A stretch of 64,000 nt of DNA from JAZGGS01 sp963764825. GTDB lineage: Bacteria; Bacteroidota; Ignavibacteria; Ignavibacteriales; Ignavibacteriaceae. Shown one piece after another: positions 8,839 through 17,924 of this stretch. A program made the translations under genes and the position numbers. Each line of letters starts with the position of its first letter. The first letter of the stretch is position 1. The notes under the pieces are model-generated. The model searched no databases and had not been told where the DNA came from. It was given only the letters and a program-made list of their open reading frames with translations. The DNA lies in assembly GCA_963764825.1 (NCBI GenBank), contig CAVXUA010000007.1, positions 62,001 to 126,000 of the forward strand. The letters run 5' to 3'.

Positions 8839-9539
8839 ACCGGGGCTCCTTCTTTATTTAGTGTTTTGCAGATATCTTCATCAGTGTTTGGTGGAAATTT
8901 CCAGGCAATAGTACAAACTACCTGGGATAGCGGCATAAGTACACAATGCGCTATCTTGGTAAAAGGTATGAGTATGAATATCAGATCAGCAGAAAGAATA
9001 TGCATTAGCATAAAAAACTGGTAACTGTTTGGGCTAACATTTAAATGCGCACAAACAAATCCTGTAACAAACGGAATTAGTAACAAGAGTGGCCAAAGAT
9101 AATCCTGTTTGCGGCTTAAGAAACTTGAAGATTTATTCAACAATCGTCCGATTAACAATGCAAATCCAAAAACTATTGTGCTGATGGTTAGCCAGTAAGC
9201 CCATTCATAAGGAAGGGTGATCCAGGAAATTCCAACTGATTCGCTCCACAGTTTAACGTGTGCAAATAAAAAGATAGGGACAATTAATAATCCGATATGG
9301 AATAGCATTGAAAAGATTGAGTAAACAGGACGATTGCGTGCAACCCTGTTAACTGGAAAGAACCATTCCATACTTCGGCTAAAAATTAATTTCCACGGCA
9401 TTGTTTTATCGCCTGCCTTGCGATATGCTTTATAAGCTCCCCAAATATCCAGGAAAAAAATTCTGGCTAATCCCAACAACATTATTGCAAAGCAAAGCCG
9501 AAACAATGGGCCGCTTGCAAGTTCCAACCAGGATTCCAT
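8835..9539 (-). CDS. NarI/DsrM/HmcE-like cytochrome b membrane subunit
   Basis: The 234-residue protein has about five membrane segments and the layout of the nitrate-reductase gamma family, which binds heme b and exchanges electrons with menaquinone. Paired His residues suited to heme b lie in FHIGLLIVPIFLFAHV and MHILSADLIFILIPFTKIAH. It starts 2 bp after the HdrD-like gene and overlaps the Fe-S gene by 4 bp. In Hmc, Tmc and DsrMKJOP complexes such a subunit pairs with an HdrD-like protein, which is exactly the neighbour here. Confidence 0.85.
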   Translation of the reverse strand: MESWLELASGPLFRLCFAIMLLGLARIFFLDIWGAYKAYRKAGDKTMPWKLIFSRSMEWFFPVNRVARNRPVYSIFSMLFHIGLLIVPIFLFAHVKLWSESVGISWITLPYEWAYWLTISTIVFGFALLIGRLLNKSSSFLSRKQDYLWPLLLLIPFVTGFVCAHLNVSPNSYQFFMLMHILSADLIFILIPFTKIAHCVLMPLSQVVCTIAWKFPPNTDEDICKTLNKEGAPV

Positions 9540-9541
9540 AT

Positions 9542-11011
9542 TTAATCCTCCTTCCTGATAGATTCAGATTCATCTTTTTTCTGTACAATAAGTGAATTAT
9601 CAAAAATGATAGCCTTGTAAATTAAATCGTGTAAACCCATTACCTCGCAATCTATTCCCTGATCTTCAACAAGTTCTTTTAATTGTTTCTTACAGTTAGC
9701 GCAGGGTGCAATTAGTATTTCACATTCGGATTTTCGTATTTGATCAGCTTTAAGTTTTCCGCCGATAGTTGTTCGGTATGGTCTTATTTCATCAATTGAA
9801 ACAGTTCCTCCTCCTCCTCCGCAACAGATATTATTTTCTCCCGATGGAGTCATTTCTACATAGTTCTTGCAAAAAGTTTTTAATATTTCCCGCGGCTGAT
9901 CAATTATCCATCGTTGCCTGGCAATGTTGCAAGGATCGTGGTATGCTACTTTTTCCTTAACGACATCAGGATCAAGCATTAGCTTTCCTTCTTTCCAAAC
10001 TTTATAAGTGTACTCCATAATATTTATTACGGGGAGTGCATCTTTACCACCACAGTAGGCAGGTATAAAATATTTAGCTGATCGGGAAGCATGTCCGCAT
10101 TCACCTATTAGAATATTTTTTCCGTTAAGTCTTTTGGTTTCCTCATCTACTTTTTTAACAACTCTTTCTAATATTCTATCACTGTAAAAAAGTCCATAGT
10201 TAATACCATCAAAATATCCCGTTCCGGTTGTCCAGGAATCTCCGGTTGCTGTAAAAACAGCAGCTATTCCCATAAGAGTTTCTGCTTCCATAAGGAAGTC
10301 GCTTACCGCGGGGAAGAAAACATAATCTGCATCATAAACATCGATGGGAAATTTTACTTTAACTGATTTTTCTTCAAGCATTTCGTCTTCCAGAAATTCC
10401 AGTGTATCCATTAAAGCCGGTACGGGTATGGCAGATGTATTTTTTGTAGCTCCTTCAAGTTGTTCACGTGTACTAACAACTAAAGCACGGGGACTAATTC
10501 CAATTTCACTTAATATATAGCGTCCAAGATGTGCAATTAATCCATGGTCGATTCCCGAGGGACATTCAAGTGTACATCTTCTGCAGGCAGTACAGTTCCA
10601 GAAACTTTCTGCCATCTCCTGAAGTTTTTCATCTGTTAAATATCCGCTTCCTAGTAGACGCCCTTTCAACAATCCTCCGACGGTAAAATGACGTCGGTAA
10701 ACACTTAGTAAAAGTTCGGATCGGTAACAAGGAATGTCTTTAAGATCGCCGGTTGCCTGGTAAACCTGGCAAGTAGTTGCACATCGCGAGCACTTAGCAC
10801 TCATACGGATAAAATGATCCAATGCCATTTTATAATTGGAATGTTTTAAGATAGCTGCAAAAGCTTCTAAAAAACGATGCGGTCTATCGTTAATATCAAA
10901 ATCTTCTATATGATAACGAACATTTAGTTTTTGCTTTTCTATTACTTCCGGTTTTCTTAAAGATTCAAAAGCTTTATTTCGTTCTTCATCTGTTATTACG
11001 GAGGTTCTCAT
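9542..11011 (-). CDS. HdrD/DsrK/HmcF-like Fe-S oxidoreductase with CCG domains
   Basis: The 489-residue cytoplasmic protein has two N-terminal [4Fe-4S] motifs (CSRCATTCQVY and CTACRRCTLECPSG). Two Cys-rich CCG-type domains follow (GECGHAS, HDPCNIARQ, NICCGGGGG, APCANCKKQ). In HdrD and DsrK the latter hold a noncubane or special cluster that handles disulfides or trisulfides. With the cytochrome b subunit downstream it forms the HdrDE/DsrMK/HmcEF module linking cytoplasmic thiol redox to menaquinone. No dsrAB or sulfate-reduction genes are in the window, so the substrate is unknown. It lies 71 bp downstream of a FeMo-co-domain gene. Confidence 0.88.
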   Translation of the reverse strand: MRTSVITDEERNKAFESLRKPEVIEKQKLNVRYHIEDFDINDRPHRFLEAFAAILKHSNYKMALDHFIRMSAKCSRCATTCQVYQATGDLKDIPCYRSELLLSVYRRHFTVGGLLKGRLLGSGYLTDEKLQEMAESFWNCTACRRCTLECPSGIDHGLIAHLGRYILSEIGISPRALVVSTREQLEGATKNTSAIPVPALMDTLEFLEDEMLEEKSVKVKFPIDVYDADYVFFPAVSDFLMEAETLMGIAAVFTATGDSWTTGTGYFDGINYGLFYSDRILERVVKKVDEETKRLNGKNILIGECGHASRSAKYFIPAYCGGKDALPVINIMEYTYKVWKEGKLMLDPDVVKEKVAYHDPCNIARQRWIIDQPREILKTFCKNYVEMTPSGENNICCGGGGGTVSIDEIRPYRTTIGGKLKADQIRKSECEILIAPCANCKKQLKELVEDQGIDCEVMGLHDLIYKAIIFDNSLIVQKKDESESIRKED

Positions 11012-11082
11012 TTATTTCCTGTTTTCAAAGTGAAGTTTGCTTACATTTTTTTTGCTTGAATTGTTCTATAAAGAATTTATAC

Positions 11083-11829
11083 CTATATGTTAAATGCTTT
11101 TTCATGTCCTTCAACCGGTCTATTAAGAATTGGAATTAATGATTTGCTTCCTTTCTTAAATTCCTTGCAGTCTATTTCCGGACTGAGAAAATCGATACCA
11201 TATTCATTGCAGCTTTTTTCCAGTTGAGGGTCGGTTAGATACACATAAACGCGTGCGTTATATTGTGTTTTAGTAGTATGATGAAATTCTCTTATTTCCT
11301 GGTCGGCACGGTATGTCTGTGCACCGCAGCATACTGCTACCTTAATTATTTTATTACATACAGGACATTCAATCTCAGCAACCAGATCGATCAGAAAAGA
11401 ATTATCTTCATGAAATACCGATAATTTATAGCCGGCATTTTCGAATAAATGTTTTGCCCAACTTACCAGTTCATCGTGCGAGACTGCATTACTGCAGCAT
11501 TTGTTATAATTTAAACTGGTAATACAAGGCAACTCATTTTTGATAAATCTGTCGATTGATCTTTGAATGGAATCATTTACATTTGGGATCACCTGTATCC
11601 CCATAGCTCTCAACTGATCTTTATAAAAACTTTTTATTCCATTACAGATGAGAGTGTGAACTTTGTGAAGGCGCAGGATACGTATATTCATAAACCCTTC
11701 ACTGCAATAACATCTTACAGTTTCCGAGTGAGTTATTTTTGAATTGTTTATGATTGCAATATAAAATTGTTTTGCCGCCTCAAAGCATGGTGCAATCATA
11801 TCGTTTAATTCCGGTATCGCAACTTTCAT
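11083..11829 (-). CDS. FeMo-co domain protein with a C-terminal Cys-containing extension
   Basis: Residues 1-95 form a dinitrogenase FeMo-co domain (start MKVAIPELNDMIAPCFEAAKQF, then VHTLICNGIK and MGIQVIPNVNDSIQRSID). Residues 120-240 form an added domain with ECPVCNKIIKVAVCCGAQTY that I do not recognise; it looks like a metal site. At 248 residues it is twice the usual length. It is the first gene of the redox operon and follows the activator gene in the same direction. A sigma54-like promoter lies immediately upstream (11844-11860), which would leave only about five bases of leader. The gene may therefore be translated almost leaderless, or the true promoter may be elsewhere. Confidence 0.75.
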   Translation of the reverse strand: MKVAIPELNDMIAPCFEAAKQFYIAIINNSKITHSETVRCYCSEGFMNIRILRLHKVHTLICNGIKSFYKDQLRAMGIQVIPNVNDSIQRSIDRFIKNELPCITSLNYNKCCSNAVSHDELVSWAKHLFENAGYKLSVFHEDNSFLIDLVAEIECPVCNKIIKVAVCCGAQTYRADQEIREFHHTTKTQYNARVYVYLTDPQLEKSCNEYGIDFLSPEIDCKEFKKGSKSLIPILNRPVEGHEKAFNI

Positions 11830-11843
11830 ATTGCAACGATTAT

Positions 11844-11860
11844 TGCAACATCAATGCCTT
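11844..11860 (-). promoter_or_regulatory. Sigma54-type -24/-12 promoter for the redox operon
   Basis: The minus strand reads AAGGCATTGATGTTGCA, with GG (11857-58) and GC (11845-46) exactly 10 bases apart, as sigma54 requires, and TTGCA as the -12 box. It lies 60-110 bp downstream of palindromic activator sites and next to a sigma54 activator gene. The predicted start is about 5 bp before the ATG, which is unusually close. Confidence 0.5.
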
Positions 11861-11920
11861 TTCTTATTAGTTGGAAATATTGCTGTAAAGAGAGGTAAGT
11901 TAAATTAATAAATGAGGTGT

Positions 11921-11969
11921 GTTGCATAGAATGCAACATTATCGTTGCAATGCAACATATGTTGTTGCA
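11921..11969. promoter_or_regulatory. Cluster of GTTGCA/TGCAAC palindromes, probable activator (UAS) sites
   Basis: GTTGCA-TAGAA-TGCAAC (11921-11937) is a perfect inverted repeat. It is followed by GTTGCAATGCAAC (11944-11956) and TGCAACATATGTTGTTGCA (11951-11969). Similar inverted repeats occur at 25918 and 33283. They lie 60-110 bp upstream of a sigma54-like promoter, the usual place for an enhancer-binding protein. Confidence 0.6.
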
Positions 11970-11992
11970 GTATAATGCATCGTTATTTATAC

Positions 11993-13353
11993 CTAATGAT
12001 TATTTAGTTTATCAGAATTAATGTTGTAACGCTTTATTTTTCGCCAGAGAGTAGTCCTGTGAATTCCCAGTTCTGCCGCTGCTTTGGATAATACTCCGTC
12101 ACAATTTTGCAAAGTAGCTATTATCTGAGCTTCTTCATCGATAGATTCAGTAATTGGGGTTGACTTAAAAGATTTGGAAGATTTTATAATCTTAATATCG
12201 CAAAAATTCCGGGGGAAGATGTTCTTGTTTTATTATACTCCCTCTGCAAAGAACAAAGCCATGTTCAATAATGTTTTCAAGTTCTCGAATGTTACCGGGA
12301 AAATCATGTCGCATTAAAGTATTCATCACATTAGGACTTACACTTATAATTTTCTTGCCGGTCTTCGCATTAAATTTTCTAATAAAGTGGTCAACCAGAT
12401 ATGGAATATCTTCTTGTTCTATCCTTTAAATACGGTAATTCGAATTTAACTACTGCCAGACGAAAGTATAAATCATCTCTAAATTTTGCCTGGGCAACGA
12501 GTTTTTTAAATCTTTATTTGTAGCCGCAACAATCCTGATATTTGTCTTAATTGTTTCATTACTGCCAAGAGGTTCATATTCTCTTTCCTGTAAAACACGA
12601 AGCAACTTAACCTGTGTTGACAAGGGGAAGTTCACCTATCTCATCAAAGAAAACTGTACCACCTTCAGCAACTGCAAGTTTGCCTTTTTTATCGGAATTG
12701 GCGTCTGTAAAAGCACCTTTTACATAACCAAATAATTCCGATTCAAATAATTGTGAAGGAACAGTACCGCAGTTAATTACGAGATATTTCTCATTTTTTC
12801 GCGGGCTTAAATTGTGAATTGCTCTGGCAAATAATTCTTTCCCGGATCCTGAAGGACCCTGAATTAAAACAGTACTCTCGCTTTCGGCAATATCCGGCAG
12901 AATCGAAAAAAGTTTATGCATTCTCGGACTTTTGGATATAATATCTTCCAAAGAGTAATTCTGGCTCAATTCTTTACGAAGTTGTTCGATTGTGGAAAGG
13001 TCTCTGAATGTTTCAACTGCACCTAAAACAATCCCCTCTTCATTTTTTAAAACAGCGGTTGAGATACTAATAGGAATTTTGTCTCCCTGGCTATTAATAA
13101 TATTTACCGGTCTGTCAATAGCTTCGATTCCTGTCTCAAGAGTATCTTTTAATAAACAATATTCACAGATATCGGATCTGAATACGTCTTGGCAGTGTTT
13201 CCCGATTGCCTGTGAAGAAGGGATTCCCGTTATTTTTTCAGCTGCACGGTTGAAGCTTGTAATTATCCTGTCGCTGTTTACAGTAAATACCCCATCTGCA
13301 ATTGAGCTGAGAATGACTTTAAAAAAATCTAAGTCTTCTATAGTTTCTTTCAT
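11993..13353 (-). CDS. Sigma54-dependent activator with Cys-PAS domain, OrpR-like (several frameshifts)
   Basis: This is a paralogue of the intact protein at 25986-27338. It has an N-terminal PAS (residues 8-125) with C54-x8-C63-x2-C66, then an AAA+ domain with Walker A GPSGSGKE, the sigma54-contact motif GAFTDA and Walker B GTVFFDEIGE. The C-terminal Fis-type helix-turn-helix (KAAAELGIHRTTLWRKIKRY) ends in LNNH-stop at 11993. The frame breaks near 12615, 12490, 12425 and 12215, so it is either a decaying gene or damaged by sequence error. There is no receiver domain, so sensing should be through PAS. Its position just upstream of the operon with matching palindromes suggests that it controls that operon. 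Confidence 0.75.
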
Positions 13354-13678
13354 TCAATCCTAAAATATTTTTGAAATTCCTCTTCAGTTTTAATATAATT
13401 GAACCGGTAGTAACACGCAACTATCGCGAAGAACTGGGACATAAAAGAGAAAACAGCGCATTCTCTATTGAGTAATATTAAAAGCTATAAACAATCCGTT
13501 ATTCAACAAGAAATTTCTTTTTCTCTTAATTAATAAGCTGAATCTAAAAAGGTCAATGTGTAGTAAATCGAATCGGTTTTGGCATAGAAGAAAAATATAG
13601 TTTTATTTATTACATCTTTTTAAATCCAGATCAAATTTCTTATTCTAATATTTTTTCAAGAATTATCCCGGCAAACAA
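13354..13678. other. Intergenic region without a gene
   Basis: These 325 bases separate the activator (starting at 13353) from the stop of the metal ABC permease at 13679. Both neighbours are on the minus strand. I see no reading frame with family support and no strong hairpin with a T-tract. It should contain the activator's promoter, but no clear sigma54 or Bacteroidota-type promoter stands out. Confidence 0.4.
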
Positions 13679-14992
13679 TTAAAGTAAACTCTTCCACACA
13701 TTCATTGCGTCTAAAGCTTTTTGATTACTTAAAACATCCTTCATTGGATCGAAACCAAAATCTTTACCACTGAATTCTTTTATTTTATTATTCACTTCTT
13801 CTTTTACAAAAGGGAGTTCTCCAATTTGTAAAATCGTAATTAATAATCCGAGCCCTTTCTTTTTATTTAGTTCTAATACTCTGCTTGCGATCTTAAACTT
13901 ATTATATTCATCTGCTTCATCAAATATAGTTGTTAGATGATCTATATTTTCTTTTTCGGAAAGATAAGTATCCAATTCTTTTTCTGTCATTGTTTCAATA
14001 TTTACGCTTTCTGAATGCGAATCATCGTGTACTATTTCTTCTGTTAATTCTATATGTGCATGTTCCTCGTGAGTACTGCTGAATAAATTTCCTAACAGAT
14101 AAAATCCAAAGACAGCCACTATAATTGTTCCCAATCCCAACGCAACACGCATTAGCGCTTTCTTACGCATCTTTGCACGAAAGATATAAAGGTACAATGC
14201 AACTAAAATCAGCATCAAACCATAAAAGGAAACAACAGTAGGGCCGCTAGGTAAATCACCAATATAAGAAAGATAAAGACCTATAATGCTTACCACTACG
14301 CCCATTGACCAGCCGATAACCAATTGTTTCCATAGAACATCCGTAATAAGCATTGAAGTGATTGCAGGAACAACTAAAAACACAAACACTAAAAGCACTC
14401 CTGCAGTGCCAACTGAATGAGTAATTACAACACCGAATGAAACATAAAAAAGAAAATCCCAGAAACGAACATTCATTCCTTTTTTGTAAGCTTCATTCGG
14501 TTTTTCTGAAATAAGAATAAACTGTTTTCTAAAAATGAAATGGAATATTCCAACGAAGGAATAAACTATTGCAGCGCTAAGAATTGTTTCCCACTTAACC
14601 CAAAGAATGCTGCCCGTTAGTATTTCTTTAATGTGTTCTGCTCCATGCGGTGCTTTATCGATAACCAAAATTGCAACTGAAGCAGCTATTGCGTAAGTGA
14701 GTCCTATAACTGCTTCCTGCGGAATTTTTTCATGCCTTATTCTTGAAATTGAAAAAACTCCAGCTCCGATAAATGTGAAAATAAGCGAGAACCAGTACGC
14801 ACCGGTTGTATCAGGCAATATTCCAAATAGAAAACCAACCGTTGTTCCTAATGCAGCAATTTGTGCTAATGCAAGATCAACAAATATTACTTTTCTTCTT
14901 AATACATGAAGCCCCAGGTATGAATGAATCCCTACAAGTATGAGGCATTCAAAAAAAGCGGGAGCCATTATATCCCAAAGACTTAATTCCAT
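13679..14992 (-). CDS. Metal (Zn/Mn/Fe) ABC transporter permease with long C-terminal extension
   Basis: The first 275 or so residues are an ABC-3 family permease with about nine membrane segments. They carry the family motifs ADALAQ-like (IFVDLALAQIAALG) and a gated loop (SHSVGTAGVLLVFVFLVVPA region). It imports a divalent metal with a periplasmic binding protein. The protein is 437 residues, about 150 longer than usual. The extension has one more membrane helix, a His/acid-rich stretch (HEEHAHIELTEEIVHDDSHSE) and a helical cytoplasmic or periplasmic tail. The binding-protein gene ends 30 bp upstream. No ATPase gene is next to it, so the energising subunit must be encoded elsewhere. Confidence 0.85.
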   Translation of the reverse strand: MELSLWDIMAPAFFECLILVGIHSYLGLHVLRRKVIFVDLALAQIAALGTTVGFLFGILPDTTGAYWFSLIFTFIGAGVFSISRIRHEKIPQEAVIGLTYAIAASVAILVIDKAPHGAEHIKEILTGSILWVKWETILSAAIVYSFVGIFHFIFRKQFILISEKPNEAYKKGMNVRFWDFLFYVSFGVVITHSVGTAGVLLVFVFLVVPAITSMLITDVLWKQLVIGWSMGVVVSIIGLYLSYIGDLPSGPTVVSFYGLMLILVALYLYIFRAKMRKKALMRVALGLGTIIVAVFGFYLLGNLFSSTHEEHAHIELTEEIVHDDSHSESVNIETMTEKELDTYLSEKENIDHLTTIFDEADEYNKFKIASRVLELNKKKGLGLLITILQIGELPFVKEEVNNKIKEFSGKDFGFDPMKDVLSNQKALDAMNVWKSLL

Positions 14993-15021
14993 ATTATTTC
15001 ACTTCAAACATTTAATAATTA

Positions 15022-16056
15022 TTAATTCACTTTGGCAAAAGCTTCGTTCAGTTTATTTATCCAGAGATCAATCAATTTAAAAACATTTTCGGTACCGGGT
15101 GCGCCATTAACAAACATCGGAACAATAACGGGCTCAGCGCCAACTTTTTCGCATATTGTTCTGACTTTATTTTCATCAAAATAATTGGCAGCCAAAAGAA
15201 CTTTGACTTTATTCTTTCTCATCTCCTGAACAAGCTCCTCAACGTGCTTTGGTGAAGGTGGAATTCCAGGTTTCGGTTCAACGTAGCCAACTATATCCAA
15301 TCCTAATAATGATTGAAAGTAAACCCAGTTTTTATGATACGCTACAATTTTTTTACCTCTAAAAGGAAGTGCAGCTTTCATCCACCCGCCAAGGTAATCG
15401 ATCATCTTTTTTCCTTTATATTCTTTCTCTTCAAGAAAACTGATTAACTGACCATTGTTTGCAAGCTTAGTTACAAGTGTGCCGCCCATCAGTTTTACAA
15501 GTTCTTCACCGAAAGTTTTGTTATCAATTTCATCCTGAAAATTTTTAAGATTAGTTCTGTAGAAATCTGAATTTTGTGGATCAATCTTTTCTAACCCTAT
15601 TGTAATATTCTCAGCAATTATTTTAAGATTGAGTGGATTAGTTGTTATGTGCGGATTGCCGTAAATGTGCAATCCTCCTTCACTGCGGGAGAGAACTTCC
15701 GGTTTATCCAGTAAGTTTATTCCATCGTATGCAGCAACAAAACCCTGCTGACCAGAACGAATCTTATCGTTCTTAGACATATCGACAAGAGATGGGACCC
15801 ATAATTCCAAATCCAATCCGGTTGAAATAAACAAATCGGCTTTGCTTAACAGTACTGCAAAGCTTGGTTTGGGGCGCACAAAATGTGCATCCTGATCGCC
15901 CTGAACAATGTATTGAACGTCTACTCTATCTTTACCAATATATTTTACAATATTAGCATAAGTGCTAAGTGTGGTAACAACTTTAATTTTATCTGCTGCA
16001 AAAAGAATGTTACTAATTAATAATAATACGATTAAAAATATTTGCTTCTTCATCAT
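15022..16056 (-). CDS. Zinc/manganese ABC transporter substrate-binding protein (ZnuA/TroA family)
   Basis: The 344-residue protein has a signal peptide (residues 1-20) and a TroA-type fold starting IKVVTTLSTYANIVKYIG. Candidate metal ligands are H58 (DQDAHFVRPKPS), H136 (GNPHITTNP) and a third His in AYHKNWVYFQ. A long charged His-rich loop typical of ZnuA is absent. It captures metal in the periplasm and hands it to the permease encoded next. It starts 9 bp after the stop of the outer-membrane protein gene, so the three genes form an operon. Confidence 0.88.
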   Translation of the reverse strand: MMKKQIFLIVLLLISNILFAADKIKVVTTLSTYANIVKYIGKDRVDVQYIVQGDQDAHFVRPKPSFAVLLSKADLFISTGLDLELWVPSLVDMSKNDKIRSGQQGFVAAYDGINLLDKPEVLSRSEGGLHIYGNPHITTNPLNLKIIAENITIGLEKIDPQNSDFYRTNLKNFQDEIDNKTFGEELVKLMGGTLVTKLANNGQLISFLEEKEYKGKKMIDYLGGWMKAALPFRGKKIVAYHKNWVYFQSLLGLDIVGYVEPKPGIPPSPKHVEELVQEMRKNKVKVLLAANYFDENKVRTICEKVGAEPVIVPMFVNGAPGTENVFKLIDLWINKLNEAFAKVN

Positions 16057-16064
16057 TCACCTCA

Positions 16065-17321
16065 TTAATAACGATCGTGTTTATGCGGACCTGCAGCAAA
16101 AACAATTTGGAATCTTATTGTGTTCTGAGCAGTTGGAATTTCAGTACCGTCCAAATAATTGTACTGCACCCGCAATCTTACCCAGTTGCTTTGCCACCAG
16201 GTAATGTAAGGAACAATCTGCCATGTGTACTTTGAATTATTATATGTTTCGAAGGGTTGAGTGTAATCGAATCGTGTACCAACCTGCCACTGCAAATCGA
16301 ATTTGTATTCAACGTAACTGTAACCTCCAAATGCTTTTATTCTGTCTCTCAATAATTCTTTATTTGAATAATAAAGTTCCGTGCGCCAAATAAATGAATG
16401 ATACCTTGCCTGGTTAAGTGGTTCCCAAAAAACGGTTAAATCCAATCCACCCAGTGCAGTTAACCGGGAATCTTCTAATATAAGAATTCCCTCTTCATCA
16501 TATCCTCTTTGATTATTTTGACCAATCATTCCGGTTAGACCTAATTCAAGGTAAGCATCCCTGGAAAGATCCCAATAGTTTTTTAGGTGAAGTAACCCAG
16601 CCGGAAAGGGAAATATATCGCCAGAAAAAAGATGTTCATTTTGCCCATTGGTAATCTGCAATGTTAATGTGTTGGCGTCAGAGATAATAGAAGGCATTGT
16701 CCAATCGAATGACAGACCTATCTGATTTAAACCTTCTTCACCCAAAATTGTGGAAAGTGCAAGAGGAAATTCAAACTGATCCAACGCATGAACATGCCAG
16801 CGGTTTACAACACCAAACTGCTGCCTGAATTTTCCTGCAGTAAGCCCTATATCTGGCAAAATATTTGTCCAGGTCATGTATGCTTCGCCTAATTCAAGCC
16901 CTGCAGGAGTTAATTCTATTGCAGCCTTTGTAAAACTAAACGGATCAAGATTACTTTGAATGTGTAAACCCAACACACGAAAGAATGCACCGCTTCTTAA
17001 ATCCTCTGTAAAGCTTTTATTATTAGCTATATATTGTCCGTACATATCCCCTACAACACTAATCTCAGGGTTTATTGCCTGAAGAGATCGTTGACCGCTT
17101 TTAAATTCTTTTGTTTCCTTTTTCACTTCCTCTTTATTAGCAACAGTTTCCGCTTCTTTTAATAATTTATCCAGTTCATCCTGCTCAACTTTTTCTTCAA
17201 GCTTTTTTATTCGATCTTGTAATTGAGCTATTTTTGTAGAATCACTTTCTTGAGATAATGATAAGCCTGATGTCATCAACACAGATATCAACAAATAGAT
17301 AATCCTATTTCCCATAGTCAC
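16065..17321 (-). CDS. Outer-membrane beta-barrel protein linked to metal uptake
   Basis: The 418-residue protein has a signal peptide ending near residue 23. A coiled-coil stretch follows (KIAQLQDRIKKLEEKVEQDE, residues 29-75), then a long region of alternating hydrophobic strands and aromatic girdles (YLELGLTGMIG, WQVGTRFDYTQPF, VRLRVQYNYLDG) ending in RFQIVFAAGPHKHDRY. This layout is that of a porin-like outer-membrane protein. The family is seen beside ZnuA-like genes in Bacteroidota and relatives. Here it is the first large gene of the operon with binding protein and permease, suggesting passage of the metal or a chelate across the outer membrane. The final HKHDR may bind metal. The direct substrate is not known. 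Confidence 0.75.
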   Translation of the reverse strand: MTMGNRIIYLLISVLMTSGLSLSQESDSTKIAQLQDRIKKLEEKVEQDELDKLLKEAETVANKEEVKKETKEFKSGQRSLQAINPEISVVGDMYGQYIANNKSFTEDLRSGAFFRVLGLHIQSNLDPFSFTKAAIELTPAGLELGEAYMTWTNILPDIGLTAGKFRQQFGVVNRWHVHALDQFEFPLALSTILGEEGLNQIGLSFDWTMPSIISDANTLTLQITNGQNEHLFSGDIFPFPAGLLHLKNYWDLSRDAYLELGLTGMIGQNNQRGYDEEGILILEDSRLTALGGLDLTVFWEPLNQARYHSFIWRTELYYSNKELLRDRIKAFGGYSYVEYKFDLQWQVGTRFDYTQPFETYNNSKYTWQIVPYITWWQSNWVRLRVQYNYLDGTEIPTAQNTIRFQIVFAAGPHKHDRY

Positions 17322-17375
17322 ATTCCTCCCTAAAATAAATTAGAGTGTTTCGTTTGTTGTTTAGATTTTTTTAAA

Positions 17376-17702
17376 TTAACAAGGGAATAATAAGGGAGGC
17401 GCTTTGTTATTTATTCTGAAAGTGGATGGGTTTGGAATAGCATCGAAACTACTTGAAAGAAATATCCTTTTGAATAAAGGAATGCGGATATTAATACAAA
17501 TAATTATTGATGCAAAAAATGAAACAAGAGTTACGGTTAAAATGAAAGCCGGACAATCGTAGTGCTTTTGCAGATCTGCCGGATGATTGTGTAGAAGAGG
17601 AATGATTGAGAATTGGAATAAAAAAATAATTGCGACAGCAAGCAGTAATAATTGTGAATGTATTTTATTCCTTTTCAATTTATTCCAAGCTTTTGATTGC
17701 AA
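17376..17702 (-). CDS. Small membrane protein of the metal-uptake operon
   Basis: The 108-residue protein has two predicted membrane helices (LLLLAVAIIFLFQFSIIPLL and ILTVTLVSFFASIIICINI). They are separated by a short loop with HNHPADLQKHYDC, which has three His and one Cys and could bind metal. It resembles the many small DUF2946-like proteins encoded near metal transporters, though I cannot name the family firmly. It lies 54 bp upstream of the outer-membrane protein gene on the same strand and is probably the operon's first gene. Confidence 0.55.
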   Translation of the reverse strand: MQSKAWNKLKRNKIHSQLLLLAVAIIFLFQFSIIPLLHNHPADLQKHYDCPAFILTVTLVSFFASIIICINIRIPLFKRIFLSSSFDAIPNPSTFRINNKAPPLLFPC

Positions 17703-17924
17703 ATTATAAAATCATTATTTGAAATACTATTATAAAAATAATCTCGTTATTTCTTCACTCTGATTATAGAACATTATTCAATAATTAAAAAAGTTGTATT
17801 AGATTTTATTAAAAAAAAATTTTACTATCCCTGTTTACCAAAATGTTATTTCAGAAATATCATAATCGCGATACCGCTAACTGGATAAATAAAATAATTT
17901 ATCTGCTGAGAAAGGATGACATAG

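Noticed and set aside
9781..9840. Repeat-like run of CTCCTCC in the HdrD-like gene
   Set aside because: It encodes the conserved CCGGGGG loop of the CCG domain, so it reflects protein sequence, not a DNA repeat.
6203..11011. A dissimilatory sulfate-reduction operon
   Set aside because: The membrane complex resembles DsrMKOP and Hmc, but no dsrAB, aprAB, sat or dsrC is present, so sulfate reduction cannot be claimed.
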